Source: Myxococcus vastator (GTDB lineage Bacteria; Myxococcota; Myxococcia; Myxococcales; Myxococcaceae). Taken from it: DNA of 32,908 bases. Each line of letters begins with the position of its first letter. The first letter of the stretch is position 1. The stretch lies in assembly GCF_010894475.1 (NCBI RefSeq), contig NZ_JAAIYB010000040.1, positions 1 to 32,908 of the forward strand, given 5' to 3'. The notes below the pieces were generated by a model that saw only the letters and a list, made by a program, of their open reading frames with translations, did not search any database and had not been told where the DNA came from. A program made the translations under genes and the position numbers. Below are positions 18,221 through 27,227 of the stretch, one piece after another.

Positions 18221-18238
18221 CGCCCACGGCCCTGGGCG
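18221..18238. terminator. Short hairpin between convergent AT-hook and PilZ genes
   Basis: CGCCCA (18221-18226) and TGGGCG (18233-18238) form a perfect 6-bp stem with a six-base loop in the 55-bp gap. It is weaker than the other convergent hairpins in the window. Confidence 0.4.
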
Positions 18239-18255
18239 ATGACCGGTCCAACGCC

Positions 18256-18945
18256 TCAGCCCTGCCAGGGGTCGGAAACGGACGACGTCGCCTTGAGCAG
18301 CTCCCAGGCCGCCAGCACGTCCACCACGCGCTCCACCTCATTGGGCAGGGAGCGAGCCCGCTGGGACTGGAGATAGTCCTCCGCGAAGGCCCTCAGCCGC
18401 ATCCCCACGAAGAGCCGCGCCAGCGCCACCTCCGTCTGTCCGCTGAAGTCGAGGAAGCGCACGCCAAAGCCGCTGCGGCCCTCCGGCCCGTTCTCCCGCT
18501 CCTCCCGCACGATTTCCGCGCGCGCCTGCACGGGCGCGGCGCCCGGCTCCAGCGCGAAGCGCACGTCGAGCACGGTGCCCAGCGGCAGGTAGAAGGTGCT
18601 CTCCAGGAACGCCCCGCTGACGCTGACGTTGACGGACACGAGGCTCGCCTCGAAGCGGCGCTCGCCCGCCGCGTCATCCACCCAGACCTCGAAGCGCGTG
18701 GCGAGCTGGGCGCGGGGAAAGTGACGGTGCTCGGCCTCGCCCTGATTCATCTCAATCAACGGCGAGAAGGCCGGCCTCGGCGCCGGGCTCACCGCCGCCA
18801 CGTGGCCACCAGGACGCGCCGGAACCACCGCGGGGCGGACCTCCTTCGCCGGCGCCGCGGCCGGCGCTGACGCTCGCGCGGGCGCGCGCACCGGCGCCTC
18901 CACCCGCGTGCTCCCGACTGCCTTCTGGCCACCCTTCCTCTGCAT
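18256..18945 (-). CDS. PilZ-domain protein with Pro/Ala-rich N-terminal linker
   Basis: Predicted 229-residue cytosolic protein. The first 65 residues are a low-complexity Ala/Pro/Val linker. A PilZ domain follows, with both c-di-GMP-binding motifs: RHFPR (R74-x3-R78) and NVSVSG (106-111, matching [DN]-x-S-x-x-G). The domain continues to GFGVRFLDFSG, and a helical tail ends the protein. Intact motifs predict c-di-GMP binding, but the output partner is unknown. It lies downstream of rodA on the same strand with a 126-bp gap, so it may have its own promoter. A GGDEF protein is encoded about 6.5 kb away. The ATG start has no strong ribosome site. Confidence 0.88.
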   Translation of the reverse strand: MQRKGGQKAVGSTRVEAPVRAPARASAPAAAPAKEVRPAVVPARPGGHVAAVSPAPRPAFSPLIEMNQGEAEHRHFPRAQLATRFEVWVDDAAGERRFEASLVSVNVSVSGAFLESTFYLPLGTVLDVRFALEPGAAPVQARAEIVREERENGPEGRSGFGVRFLDFSGQTEVALARLFVGMRLRAFAEDYLQSQRARSLPNEVERVVDVLAAWELLKATSSVSDPWQG

Positions 18946-18990
18946 GACGCGTCCTCATCTGCCCGGGAGGACTCGCCCTCCACGTGTGTT

Positions 18991-19016
18991 GGTGGGGTGA
19001 TTCATACACCACCCCA
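18991..19016 (-). terminator. Possible hairpin after rodA
   Basis: GGGGTG and CACC-a-CCCC flank an ATTCATA loop in the gap between rodA and the PilZ gene. The stem is short and bulged, so this is a weak call. Confidence 0.25.
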
Positions 19017-19071
19017 TGCCGCGCGCCGAGAAACGCTTGCGCCCGGCCCGCGAGGATAAATCCGGAAATTC

Positions 19072-20223
19072 TCAGAACATGTGACGGCGCATGCTGATGT
19101 TCACCAACAAGCCGATGCTGAGCATCACGGAAAGCAGGGATGAGCCGCCATAACTCATCAACGGCAGGGTGATTCCCGTCACCGGCAGCAGGCCAATCAC
19201 CATGCCGATGTTCTCGAACACCTGCCAGAAGAGCATCGCCACGACGCCCACGGCGACGAAGGCGCCGAACCTGTCACGCGCGTTGAAACCCACGCCCAGG
19301 CCGAAGATGAAGATGGCGCCGTAGAGCACCAGCAGGACGAGGCACATGACGAAGCCATGCTCCTCCGCCCACACGGAGAAGATGAAGTCGGTGTGCTGCT
19401 CGGGCAGGAAGCGCAGGCCCGTCTGGGTGCCCTCGCGCCAGCCCTTGCCGGACACGCCGCCGCTGCCCACCGCGATTTTCGACTGCGCCGCGTGATAGCC
19501 GCTGCCGCGCAGGTCCGCCTCGGGGTCCAGCCAGCCGGAGATGCGCTGGCTCTGGTGCTTCTTCAGGTGGTGCCGGACGATGGTGGGCCGAGGCTCCGGC
19601 ACGTCGCGGATGTAGTCGTTCCAGATGACGATGCCCGCGGCCAGCACGGCCGTCACCAGCGTGGCCACCAGGTACCAGCGCACCTTGCCGAAGAGGATGA
19701 TGGTGAGCGACGACAGGCCAATCATCAGCGCGGTGCCCAGGTCCGGCTGCACCAGCACCAGCGCGAAGGGGACGAAGACGACGAGCAGCGGCTTCCACAG
19801 CCGCGTCAGGCCATAGGAGGGCTCATTGGGCTGGAAGTCGTCGTGGTAGACCTTGGCCAGCATCAGCACGACGCCAATCTTCATGAACTCCGCGGGCTGC
19901 ATGCGGAACGGGCCAATGGCGAACCAGCTCTCTGCCCCCTTGGCCGTGTGCCCGAAGAACCGCAACGCGATGAGCAGGAGGATGTTGGTGACGTAGATGG
20001 GCGCCGCCATGCGCTGAATCCACCGGTAGTCCACCAGGCACACCACCAGCACGGCGGTGATGCTCACCCCCAGGTACAGCATCTGCGAACCCCACACGGG
20101 CGAATGCGGGGGCCGCGACGCCGAGGCCAGGTTCCAGATGCCCAGCGCGCACACCGCCAGCACGGAGAAGATGAGGCCCCAGGGGATGTGGGGCACCATC
20201 CGCCGCTCAATCCGCAGTTGCAC
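19072..20223 (-). CDS. rodA: Rod-shape peptidoglycan polymerase RodA
   Basis: Predicted 383-residue integral membrane protein of the SEDS family, which polymerises glycan strands from lipid II in the elongasome with PBP2. About ten hydrophobic segments are seen. Family landmarks are KGAESWFAIGPFRMQPAEFMKI (about 94-115), QPDLGTALMIGLS, the large extracytoplasmic loop with KGWREGTQTGLRFLPEQHTDFIFSVWAEE, and the C-terminal TGITLPLMSYGGSS. The start used overlaps mrdA by 17 bp; an ATG eight codons later (20199) would remove the overlap. It is the last gene of the mre operon. Confidence 0.95.
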   Translation of the reverse strand: MQLRIERRMVPHIPWGLIFSVLAVCALGIWNLASASRPPHSPVWGSQMLYLGVSITAVLVVCLVDYRWIQRMAAPIYVTNILLLIALRFFGHTAKGAESWFAIGPFRMQPAEFMKIGVVLMLAKVYHDDFQPNEPSYGLTRLWKPLLVVFVPFALVLVQPDLGTALMIGLSSLTIILFGKVRWYLVATLVTAVLAAGIVIWNDYIRDVPEPRPTIVRHHLKKHQSQRISGWLDPEADLRGSGYHAAQSKIAVGSGGVSGKGWREGTQTGLRFLPEQHTDFIFSVWAEEHGFVMCLVLLVLYGAIFIFGLGVGFNARDRFGAFVAVGVVAMLFWQVFENIGMVIGLLPVTGITLPLMSYGGSSLLSVMLSIGLLVNISMRRHMF

Positions 20224-22246
20224 GCGTGCGTTCCTCGTCGTCGCCCGGCAGCCGGGCCGGTGGCCGTACCCCCCGCGTCAGCGCCGCCTCGTCAGGACCG
20301 GGCGCGCGCGTCACGGAGGACGGCGTGTAGGGCTGGTTGGGACGCGGCGGCGGCGCCGTGGCGTCCAGCTTCTTCAAGTCGAAGTACTTCTGGAACACCG
20401 CCATCGCGGTGGGCGCCGCGTCCGAACCGCCGTGGCCGCCGTGCTCGTTGAGCACGACGATGGCAATCTCCGGCTTGTCCGCTGGCGCGAAGCCCGCGAA
20501 CCAGGCGTGGTCGCGCTCGAAGAAGCTCATCTGGTGCGTCTTCAGGCGAATCGCGCCCAGGCGGGCCACCTGCGCGGTGCCCGTCTTGGACGCCACCAGG
20601 ATGTCCTTGTCCCGCATGTGATTCATCCGCGCGCGGTAGGCGGTGCCGCCCGGCTCGTGCGCCACCTTCACCAGTCCCTCCACCACCGCCTTGAGGTGCG
20701 CGGGCGAAAGGTCCACCTTGCGCACCACCTCCCGCTGGAACGATTCAATGGTCTGCCCGTCCAGGTTCTCCAGGCGGTTCACCATCTGCGGCTTGTAGAG
20801 CGTGCCGCCGTTCGCGATGGCCGCGTACACCAGCGCCAACTGGAGCGGGGTGACGTTGTTGTCGCCCTGGCCAATGGAGCTGTTGAGCGCCATGCCCTTG
20901 GTGTAGCCGCCGGGCGACGCCTTGTCGTGGTAGGCGCTGGTCGGCATGATGCCGGGGACCTCGGCCACCACGTTGACGCCCGTGGGGCTGCCCAAGCCCA
21001 GGGCCTTGCCCATCTCTCCAATGGGGTCCAGGCCAATGGTGTCCGCCACCTTGTAGAACCAGGTGTCGCACGACGTCTTCATGGCGGCGAGCCCATCCAT
21101 GTGCCCGTGCCCGGCGTCCTTGTGGCAACGCCAGGTGCGCGCGCCCAGGCGGTAGCCCCCCGGGCAGTTCACCACCGTCTCCGGACGGAAGGCGCCCGAC
21201 TTGAACGCCGCCAGGGCGGTGATGACTTTGAAGGTGGAGCCCGGGCTGTAGTGTTCGGCGGCCACGCGGTTGATCATCGGGTCCAGCGGATCTCGCGACA
21301 GCAGCGCCATCTGCGCGGGCGTCACGCGGCCGGTGAGCAGGTTGGGGTCGAAGCCCGGGCGCGACACCAGCGCGCGGATGAAGCCCGTGTTGACGTCGAT
21401 GGCGACCACCGCGCCCGTCACACCGGGGAAGGCCCGCTCCGCCTCCTCCTGCAGCCGCATGTCGATGGACAGCACCAGGTTGTTGCCCGGACGCGGCGCC
21501 ACCACGGCGTTGTCCCCCAGCTTGTCGTTCAGCTCCTCAATGGTCTGTCCGCGCGCGTTCACCACTTCCTTGCGCACGCCGTCGGTGCCGCGCAGCCGCT
21601 GCTCGAAGTAGCGCTCCAGCCCGCGCCGGCCAATGTAGTCCCCCAGGGCGTAGCGGGCGCCGTCGCCGTTGAGGCGCTCCAGCTCCTCCTGGGTGATTTC
21701 GTTCATGTAGCCCAGCACGTGCGACAGCACGGAGTTGGTGCGGTAGTGCCGGTGCGGCACGGGCGCCACCTCCACGCCGTCCAGGATGTCCCGGCGCGCG
21801 GCCAGCCTGTCGTACTCGTCGCGCGACAGGTCCACGCGCACCGGCACCGGCTGGAAGGGGGCATTGCGCCGCCCCATGCGCACCAGGTCCTCCACCTTCT
21901 TGCGCTGGTCCGGGTCCCACTGGAGCAGCTCCGCCAGGCGAGGGATGACCTGCTCGTAGCAGTCGGTGCAGAAGGCCGGGGTGATGAAGGCGTCGAAGGA
22001 CGGACGGCTGTCCACCAGGATGGTGCCACGCGCGTCCTTGATGACGCCGCGGTCGGCGCGCAGCCGCACCTCCTTGACGAAGTTGGCCACGCTCTTGGCG
22101 GCGTACTCCTCGCCCCGGGTGATTTGCAGCCGGTAGAGCTGGATGGAAAGCAGCCCCAGGCCCAGCACCATGGCCAGGCCCAGCCACAGGAAGCGCCGCT
22201 TGAGCTCGCGCCCCGGCGTCGTGTTGCCCAAGGTGGGCGGCGTCAC
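20207..22246 (-). CDS. mrdA: Penicillin-binding protein 2, elongasome transpeptidase
   Basis: Predicted 679-residue class B penicillin-binding protein, which crosslinks the side-wall peptidoglycan made by RodA. It has one N-terminal membrane anchor (about 19-38), a pedestal domain with RGLERYFEQRLRG (208-220), and a transpeptidase domain with catalytic S337 in STFK (337-340), SCD (392-394, the usual PBP2 variant of SxN) and KTG (554-556). A Pro-rich cytosol-distal tail (about 636-679) goes beyond the usual end. The GTG start overlaps the mreD stop codon by four bases. A pair of Cys at 93 and 96 lies in the pedestal, which is unusual but may be lineage-specific. Confidence 0.95.
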   Translation of the reverse strand: MTPPTLGNTTPGRELKRRFLWLGLAMVLGLGLLSIQLYRLQITRGEEYAAKSVANFVKEVRLRADRGVIKDARGTILVDSRPSFDAFITPAFCTDCYEQVIPRLAELLQWDPDQRKKVEDLVRMGRRNAPFQPVPVRVDLSRDEYDRLAARRDILDGVEVAPVPHRHYRTNSVLSHVLGYMNEITQEELERLNGDGARYALGDYIGRRGLERYFEQRLRGTDGVRKEVVNARGQTIEELNDKLGDNAVVAPRPGNNLVLSIDMRLQEEAERAFPGVTGAVVAIDVNTGFIRALVSRPGFDPNLLTGRVTPAQMALLSRDPLDPMINRVAAEHYSPGSTFKVITALAAFKSGAFRPETVVNCPGGYRLGARTWRCHKDAGHGHMDGLAAMKTSCDTWFYKVADTIGLDPIGEMGKALGLGSPTGVNVVAEVPGIMPTSAYHDKASPGGYTKGMALNSSIGQGDNNVTPLQLALVYAAIANGGTLYKPQMVNRLENLDGQTIESFQREVVRKVDLSPAHLKAVVEGLVKVAHEPGGTAYRARMNHMRDKDILVASKTGTAQVARLGAIRLKTHQMSFFERDHAWFAGFAPADKPEIAIVVLNEHGGHGGSDAAPTAMAVFQKYFDLKKLDATAPPPRPNQPYTPSSVTRAPGPDEAALTRGVRPPARLPGDDEERTRATAD

Positions 22247-22743
22247 CGCAGCAACCCCGCGGGCCGCTCCTGAGACGCCTCGAAGCGCCGCAGCAACGGA
22301 TAGAGCGCCAGCGCCGCGATGCCCGTGAGCGCCACCTGCAGCGGCAGCTCCGCCAGCAGCGCGCCCGGACCGTCCTCCTTCACCGTCAGCCAGGTGAAGA
22401 AGGTGGCCAGCAGCGAATGGCCCACGTCCGCGCCCATGGCGAACAAGGCGAAGGCCAGCGGGCCCCGGACCTCCACGAAGGTCGGCACCAGCCGGCCCAC
22501 CAGGAAGATGAACACGGCCAGGAAGGTGTAGAGCCAGGTGGGCTGCCCGCTCATCAGGTCCAGCAGGTACCCCACCGAGAAGGCGGAGAAGGCCCCTTCC
22601 AACAGCGAGGCCCGCAGGGCCAGGAACGCCACCAGCACCACGGTGACGTCAATCCGGCCGAGCTCCAGGCCGGCCTGCTTCACCAGGACCGATTCCAGCG
22701 TGAGCAACGCCAGCGCCAGTGCGACAGACACCAGGAACTTCAT
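22243..22743 (-). CDS. mreD: Rod-shape-determining membrane protein MreD
   Basis: Predicted 166-residue inner-membrane protein with about five hydrophobic segments, the size expected for MreD, which links MreC to the elongasome. Sequence conservation in this family is low; the call rests on size, topology, the YLLDLMSGQPTWLYTFLAVF segment (about 59-78) that matches the family's conserved loop, and position between mreC and mrdA. The ATG overlaps the mreC stop codon by four bases, and its own stop overlaps mrdA by four. Confidence 0.92.
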   Translation of the reverse strand: MKFLVSVALALALLTLESVLVKQAGLELGRIDVTVVLVAFLALRASLLEGAFSAFSVGYLLDLMSGQPTWLYTFLAVFIFLVGRLVPTFVEVRGPLAFALFAMGADVGHSLLATFFTWLTVKEDGPGALLAELPLQVALTGIAALALYPLLRRFEASQERPAGLLR

Positions 22744-23600
22744 TTCGACGCGCCCTCCGCGGTGCTGCCTGGCGCCATGGCGCTGTAGGGGCTGCCCACC
22801 ACCAACACCTCTTCCAGCTTGCTCGTATCCACCGCCGGAACGATGTCCGCGCCCTGGAACATGCCGTGCTCCTTCTTCTCCAGGTTCGTCACGCGTCCAA
22901 CCACCACGCCGGGCGGGTAGATGCCGTCCGTGCCCGCGGTGATGATGAGGTCACCGTCCTCCACATCCTCGGTGCGCAGCATGTTCTCCAACTTCAGGGG
23001 CCCGCCTCCGGTTCCCGCCGCCGTGCCCCGGGCCCGCGAGCGCTGCACCCGCACCGCCACCCGGCTCTGAGGGTCCGTCACCAGCGCCACATCCGCATAC
23101 CCGCCCGTCGCCCGGATGACCTGTCCCACGATTCCGTCCGGCGTCACCACGGACATGCCGCGGAAGACACCCTGCTGCTCCCCGCTGCTGATGCGGACCG
23201 ACAGCAGCTTCGCCACCGGATTGACGCCCACCACCCGCGCGGGGATCTCCGGCCCGGCCTCCGCCTCCGCGTAGTTGAGCAGCTTGCGCAGCCGCTCGTT
23301 CTCCATCCGCGACTCCCCCAGGGCCTGCACCGCCGCGCGCAGCTGGAGGTTCTCCAGTCGCAACGCGTCATTCTCCTGCCGCACGCCCCGGAGGTCCAGG
23401 TAGTTCTGGACCCCGGCGCCTCCGCCTTCGATGAGGGCCGTCAGCCCCTGTTGCACGGGGGACGCCACGGCGATGACCGCCCGGTCGACGAAGTTGGGTT
23501 CCCTGGCCTTGCGGCCACCGAGCAGGAAGGCCACCAGCGGCGAAAGGAGCAGGAAGCCCACGATGAGGGGGCGGTAGTACCGCTTCAGGAGCGACCACAC
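22740..23600 (-). CDS. mreC: Rod-shape-determining protein MreC
   Basis: Predicted 286-residue periplasmic scaffold that binds and activates PBP2 in the elongasome. It shows one N-terminal membrane anchor (about 10-28), a coiled-coil (about 66-112, with ENDALRLENLQLR and ENERLRKLL), and a beta-rich C-terminal domain with the family pattern RVVGVNP, GMSVVTPDGIVGQV, YADVALVTDPQSRVAV and DGIYPPGVVVGRV. The start is GTG with a poor ribosome site. No mreB is found beside it, so the actin homologue is encoded elsewhere. It is the first gene of the mre operon and divergent from the parvulin chaperone gene. Confidence 0.95.
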   Translation of the reverse strand: MWSLLKRYYRPLIVGFLLLSPLVAFLLGGRKAREPNFVDRAVIAVASPVQQGLTALIEGGGAGVQNYLDLRGVRQENDALRLENLQLRAAVQALGESRMENERLRKLLNYAEAEAGPEIPARVVGVNPVAKLLSVRISSGEQQGVFRGMSVVTPDGIVGQVIRATGGYADVALVTDPQSRVAVRVQRSRARGTAAGTGGGPLKLENMLRTEDVEDGDLIITAGTDGIYPPGVVVGRVTNLEKKEHGMFQGADIVPAVDTSKLEEVLVVGSPYSAMAPGSTAEGASK

Positions 23601-23664
23601 AGGCAGGAGTTTCCGGGGGTGTGACGGGGGAGCAGGGGCTGGCTAAGGGCTCTAAATCGCTTGC

Positions 23665-23694
23665 ATTTTCCGGTGCGTTATCCTAGGCAGTCAA
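23665..23694 (-). promoter_or_regulatory. Candidate promoter of the mreC-mreD-mrdA-rodA operon
   Basis: On the minus strand, TTGACT (23694-23689), an 18-base spacer and GAAAAT (23670-23665) match the sigma-70 consensus at five and four of six positions, about 60 bases upstream of the mreC start. No convincing promoter was seen for the divergent gene. Confidence 0.4.
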
Positions 23695-23811
23695 GGCCTG
23701 CATGGGGGGCGGTTCCTGGTCCACCACCCACCGGCCGGGCTACCAACAACACCGCGTCGCGAGTCCTTCCGCACGGCTTTTCTCGGCGCGTTTGCCCCAG
23801 AAGTGACGACA

Positions 23812-25377
23812 ATGGACGGTCTGAATCCCCGGAAGGTTGCCTCGCTCCTGTTCATCATCGGCATCGCGGTGGTGTTCACGCTCAGTTTCGGCCCGGGCAG
23901 TACCGGCTTCAGCGCCACGGGTGGGACGACGGCGCCTGGTTCGGTGGCCTCGGTGAACGGCAAGGAAATCCCGCTGCGTGACTTCGCGGCGGCCTGGGCC
24001 CAGCAGATGAGCTTCCTGCGCTCGCAGGGCAGCCCGGTCCCCGAGTCGCTCGCCCGCCAGTTCGGCATGCACAACCAGGTGCTCGACCGCCTGGTGAACA
24101 CGGAGCTGCTGGCCCAGGCGGCCGAGCGCCACGGCATCACCCCGTCCGACGAAGAGCTGCGCAAGCTCATCCACCAGAACGCGGACTTCCAGAAGGAGGG
24201 CCAGTTCGACTTCGAGCGCTACCAGCAGGTGCTGCGCGACTTCTACCGGAAGACCCCGCAGGACTTCGAGGTGGAGCTGCGCCGCCAGCTGGCGGCCCAG
24301 AAGATGATGGGCGTGGTGCGCGCCAACGCGGTGGTGTCGGACGACGAGGTCCGCGCCCGCTTCGAGAAGGAAGGCAACCAGGCGAAGGTCGTCTTCGCGC
24401 GCTTCCTGCCGGCCATGTACGCCGACACCGTCCCCGCCCCCACCGCGGCGCAGCTGACGGAGTGGAAGAAGGCGCACGAGAAGGAGATCAAGGAGTACTT
24501 CGAGGCCAACCGCTTCGTGTACCAGCAGCCGGAGCGCATCCGTGCGCGGCAGGTGCTGGTGAAGCTGCCCCCGGAGGCCACCGACGACCAGAAGAAGGCG
24601 GCCCTGGAGAAGGCGCAGGCGCTGCGCAAGGAAATCGAGGGCGGCAAGGACTTCGCCCAGGTGGCGCGTGACAGCAGCGAGGACCCGGGCAGCAAGGCGC
24701 GCGGTGGCGACCTGGGCTGGGTGGAGCGCGGCAGCTGGGAGCCGGCGCTGGCGGACGCGGCCTTCGCGCTGAAGCAGGGCGAGGTGACGCAGCCGGTGGA
24801 GACGAAGTTCGGCGTGCACCTGGTGAAGGTGGATGAGAAGCAGGCCGCCCAGGACAAGAAGCTCGAGGACGTCCAGGACGAGATCGCCACCACGCTCTAC
24901 AAGCAGGACCGCGCCAAGCAGCAGGCCCGCGCCGAGGCGGAGAAGGCGCTGGCCTCCGTCAAGTCGGGGCAGGCGATGAAGACGCTCTTCCCGCCGGAGA
25001 AGGAGCAGCCCGCGCTGCTGCGCTTCGAGACGGAGACGCGCCCGGAGGCCGTGGAGACGGACAGCTTCACCGCCGAGGGTGAGGCGGTGCCGCACCTGGG
25101 CCCCGCGCCGGAGCTGGTGAAGGCGGCCTTCGCCGTCGGCGCCCCGCAGCCGCTCGACAGCGTGTTCCCCATGGGCGAGGGCTTCGTGGTGGCGCAGGTG
25201 GTGGAGCGCCAGAAGCCGGACACCGAGGGCTTCGAGAAGCGCAAGGAGGCGCTGCGCACCCAGGCCCGTCAGGCCAAGCAGATTGAGGTGACGGAGTCGT
25301 TCCTCAAGGCGCTGCGGGAGCAGGGCACGGTGAACACGAACACCGCCGCCATCGACTCCGTGGTGGGCACCGGGTGA
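23812..25377 (+). CDS. Membrane-anchored parvulin-type peptidyl-prolyl isomerase (SurA/PpiD-like)
   Basis: Predicted 521-residue periplasmic chaperone that helps fold outer-membrane and exported proteins. A single N-terminal membrane anchor (about 9-27) fits PpiD-type topology. A SurA-like N-terminal helical domain follows (VNGKEIPLRDFAAAWAQQ, then LDRLVNTELLAQAAERHGI). A parvulin domain stands at about 241-345, with IRARQVLVKLPP, ARGGDLGWVERGSW and FGVHLVKVDEKQ. The C-terminal part (about 380-500) may be a second, degenerate chaperone region. A GTG at 23803 and an ATG at 23812 are both possible; I prefer the ATG. It faces the mre operon across a roughly 210-bp region and ends at a strong convergent terminator. 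Confidence 0.9.
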   Translation: MDGLNPRKVASLLFIIGIAVVFTLSFGPGSTGFSATGGTTAPGSVASVNGKEIPLRDFAAAWAQQMSFLRSQGSPVPESLARQFGMHNQVLDRLVNTELLAQAAERHGITPSDEELRKLIHQNADFQKEGQFDFERYQQVLRDFYRKTPQDFEVELRRQLAAQKMMGVVRANAVVSDDEVRARFEKEGNQAKVVFARFLPAMYADTVPAPTAAQLTEWKKAHEKEIKEYFEANRFVYQQPERIRARQVLVKLPPEATDDQKKAALEKAQALRKEIEGGKDFAQVARDSSEDPGSKARGGDLGWVERGSWEPALADAAFALKQGEVTQPVETKFGVHLVKVDEKQAAQDKKLEDVQDEIATTLYKQDRAKQQARAEAEKALASVKSGQAMKTLFPPEKEQPALLRFETETRPEAVETDSFTAEGEAVPHLGPAPELVKAAFAVGAPQPLDSVFPMGEGFVVAQVVERQKPDTEGFEKRKEALRTQARQAKQIEVTESFLKALREQGTVNTNTAAIDSVVGTG

Positions 25378-25405
25378 GTCCCGGCGTCCAACCGTGACGC
25401 CCCCG

Positions 25406-25440
25406 AGGGCCGGGCCGAGGGGACTCCCCTCCCCGGCCCT
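25406..25440. terminator. Bidirectional terminator between parvulin and GGDEF genes
   Basis: AGGGCCGGG (25406-25414) pairs with CCCGGCCCT (25432-25440), and GAGGGG with CCCCTC, giving about 15 bp with a two-base bulge and an ACT loop. TTGTTC follows on the plus strand. It lies between convergent stop codons. Confidence 0.8.
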
Positions 25441-25482
25441 TGTTCATTGCGGGCTCGGCGGCCACACGGGCCGGGGCACCGG

Positions 25483-26577
25483 CTACCGCTCGGGGAACTC
25501 GTGGGAGCCCGTGCCGCCGCTGGGCGCCATGGGCTGAGCGACGCAGAGCGCGTCCCGGCCGCGTCCCTTGGCCGCGTACATGGCGAAGTCCGCCGCGCGG
25601 ATGAGGTCCAACGCGGACGCGGCATGGTCCGGGTAGGTGGCCACGCCCACGCTGGCGGTGAGGCGCACGTCCAGGCCCTGCTCGTGGAGGAAGCCCTGCC
25701 CCCGAAAGGCCTCGCAGACGCGCTGGCCGATGATGGCCGCCCCCGCCTGGTCCGTCTCCACCAGCAGCATGGCGAACTCGTCGCCGCCATAGCGGAAGAC
25801 GGCGTCCAGGTCCTGCCGGCCCAACGTCATCAGCAGGTCCCCCACCTCCTTCAAGGTGGCGCTGCCCACCAGGTGCCCGTGGGTGTCGTTGACGCTCTTG
25901 AAGTGGTCCAGGTCCAGGAAGACGAGCGACAGCGGGTGGCTGAAGCGCTCCGAGCGCTTCACCTCCTGGTCCAGCAGGGCGCGCAGGTGCCGGGCGTTGT
26001 AGCAGCCGGTGTGCTCGTCCGTAATCGTCAGCTCCTGCACCCGCCGGAAGTTGCGCGCGTTCTCAATGGCGATGGCCGCGTAGTCCGCGATGGCGGTGAG
26101 GATGGTGAGGTCCTCGTTGGTGAAGGGCGGGTCCATGGGCCCGTTCACCAGCTCAATGATGCCCAGCACCCGGCCCCGGGCCAGCAGCGGCACCGCGAGG
26201 ATGGAGCGGGTGTGGAAGGCGGAGGCTTCATCGAAGCGGGGTGAGAAGCTGGGGTCCCCGCCCACGTCATGGACGAGCCGCGCCGCGCCGGACGTGAAGA
26301 CGGCGCCGGCGATGCCCTCGCCCGGGTTGAGCTGGAGGCCCTTGAGCACGTCCGCGCCGTCACCCACCGCGATTTCGAAGTAGAGCTTTCCGGTGCGCTC
26401 GTCCTGGAGGATGAGCGACCAGTTGCGAGGCAGCAGCAGGCTGCTGACCTTCTGCATCACCAGCGCCAGCACCTCGCGGAGCTCGAGCGTGGACGTCAGG
26501 GCCTTGGCCATCTCGTTGAAGGCGGCCAGCTGCTCCACTGTCCGCTTCATGGCCGACAGGAGGTCCGCGGGATTCAT
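25483..26577 (-). CDS. GAF-GGDEF diguanylate cyclase
   Basis: Predicted 364-residue soluble signalling enzyme that would make c-di-GMP from GTP under control of an N-terminal sensor. A GAF domain occupies about 31-170 ([22 protein letters not shown] at its end) and is joined by a helix to a GGDEF domain (about 184-345). The active site is intact (RYGGDEF, GGDEF at 264-268) and the metal-binding DLDHFK motif is present (222-227). The inhibitory I-site RxxD is QDLD, so product feedback at this site is probably lost. I prefer the ATG at 26577; the longer frame from 26703 adds Cys-rich, non-domain residues. It is divergent from maf by about 55 bases, so the two may share regulation. Confidence 0.93.
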   Translation of the reverse strand: MNPADLLSAMKRTVEQLAAFNEMAKALTSTLELREVLALVMQKVSSLLLPRNWSLILQDERTGKLYFEIAVGDGADVLKGLQLNPGEGIAGAVFTSGAARLVHDVGGDPSFSPRFDEASAFHTRSILAVPLLARGRVLGIIELVNGPMDPPFTNEDLTILTAIADYAAIAIENARNFRRVQELTITDEHTGCYNARHLRALLDQEVKRSERFSHPLSLVFLDLDHFKSVNDTHGHLVGSATLKEVGDLLMTLGRQDLDAVFRYGGDEFAMLLVETDQAGAAIIGQRVCEAFRGQGFLHEQGLDVRLTASVGVATYPDHAASALDLIRAADFAMYAAKGRGRDALCVAQPMAPSGGTGSHEFPER

Positions 26578-26630
26578 CCGTAGAGTCCACTCCGGGGCAC
26601 AAGTCTGGTAAGGCCGGGCCGAGCCGTAAC

Positions 26631-27227
26631 ATGCACATGAACGCAGATCAAACGTTGCTCGTCCTGGCCTCGGCGTCGCCGCGACGCAGGGAACTTCTGT
26701 CACAGCTGGACCTCCGTTTCACCGTCTCCGCGGCGGACATCGACGAAACGCCCCATGCCGGCGAGGCGGCGGAGGCCTACGTCGGGCGGCTCGCCCGGGA
26801 GAAGGCCCGCGTGGTGGCCTCCCGCCACCCGGGCGCCTGGGTGCTGGCCGCCGACACCACCGTCGCCCTGGGCGCCGAGCTGCTGGGCAAGCCCCGCGAC
26901 GCCGAGGAAGCCCAGGCCATGCTCACGCGCCTGTCCGGGCGGACGCATGACGTCTACACGGGCGTGGCCCTGGCCGGCCGGCATGAGGAGACGCTGGTGG
27001 TCCGCACCCGCGTCACCTTCCGCGCGCTCAGCGCCGGGGAGCTGTCCTGGTACGCGCACAGCGGCGAGCCCCTGGACAAGGCGGGCGCCTACGCCATCCA
27101 GGGCCGGGGCGGCTTCCTGGTGGCCAGCGTGGAGGGCAGCACCTCCAACGTCGTGGGCCTGCCGCTGGGCGAGACGGTGGCCCTGCTGGAGCGGGCCGGC
27201 GTGCCCCTGCCCTGGAGGGCCTCATGA
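26631..27227 (+). CDS. maf: Maf-family nucleoside triphosphate pyrophosphatase
   Basis: Predicted 198-residue Maf protein, which hydrolyses non-canonical or modified nucleoside triphosphates (dTTP/UTP or m7GTP classes) to monophosphates; Maf is also linked to septum inhibition. Signatures are [12 protein letters not shown] near the N-terminus, [26 protein letters not shown] and [15 protein letters not shown], with the closing [10 protein letters not shown]. The GAYAIQGRG and DTTV patterns suit the dTTP/UTP pyrophosphatase branch. There are two ATG codons (26631 and 26637) without a clear ribosome site. Its stop codon overlaps the yggS start by four bases. Confidence 0.94.
   Translation: MHMNADQTLLVLASASPRRRELLSQLDLRFTVSAADIDETPHAGEAAEAYVGRLAREKARVVASRHPGAWVLAADTTVALGAELLGKPRDAEEAQAMLTRLSGRTHDVYTGVALAGRHEETLVVRTRVTFRALSAGELSWYAHSGEPLDKAGAYAIQGRGGFLVASVEGSTSNVVGLPLGETVALLERAGVPLPWRAS

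Noticed and set aside
20057-22273. A 738-codon plus-strand frame
   Set aside because: It is antisense to mrdA and rodA, which show intact active-site motifs.
23740-25095. A 451-codon minus-strand frame
   Set aside because: It is antisense to the parvulin gene, which has a clear membrane anchor and isomerase domain.
26578-26703. Longer start for the GGDEF gene
   Set aside because: The extra residues have no domain and would overlap the maf start on the other strand.
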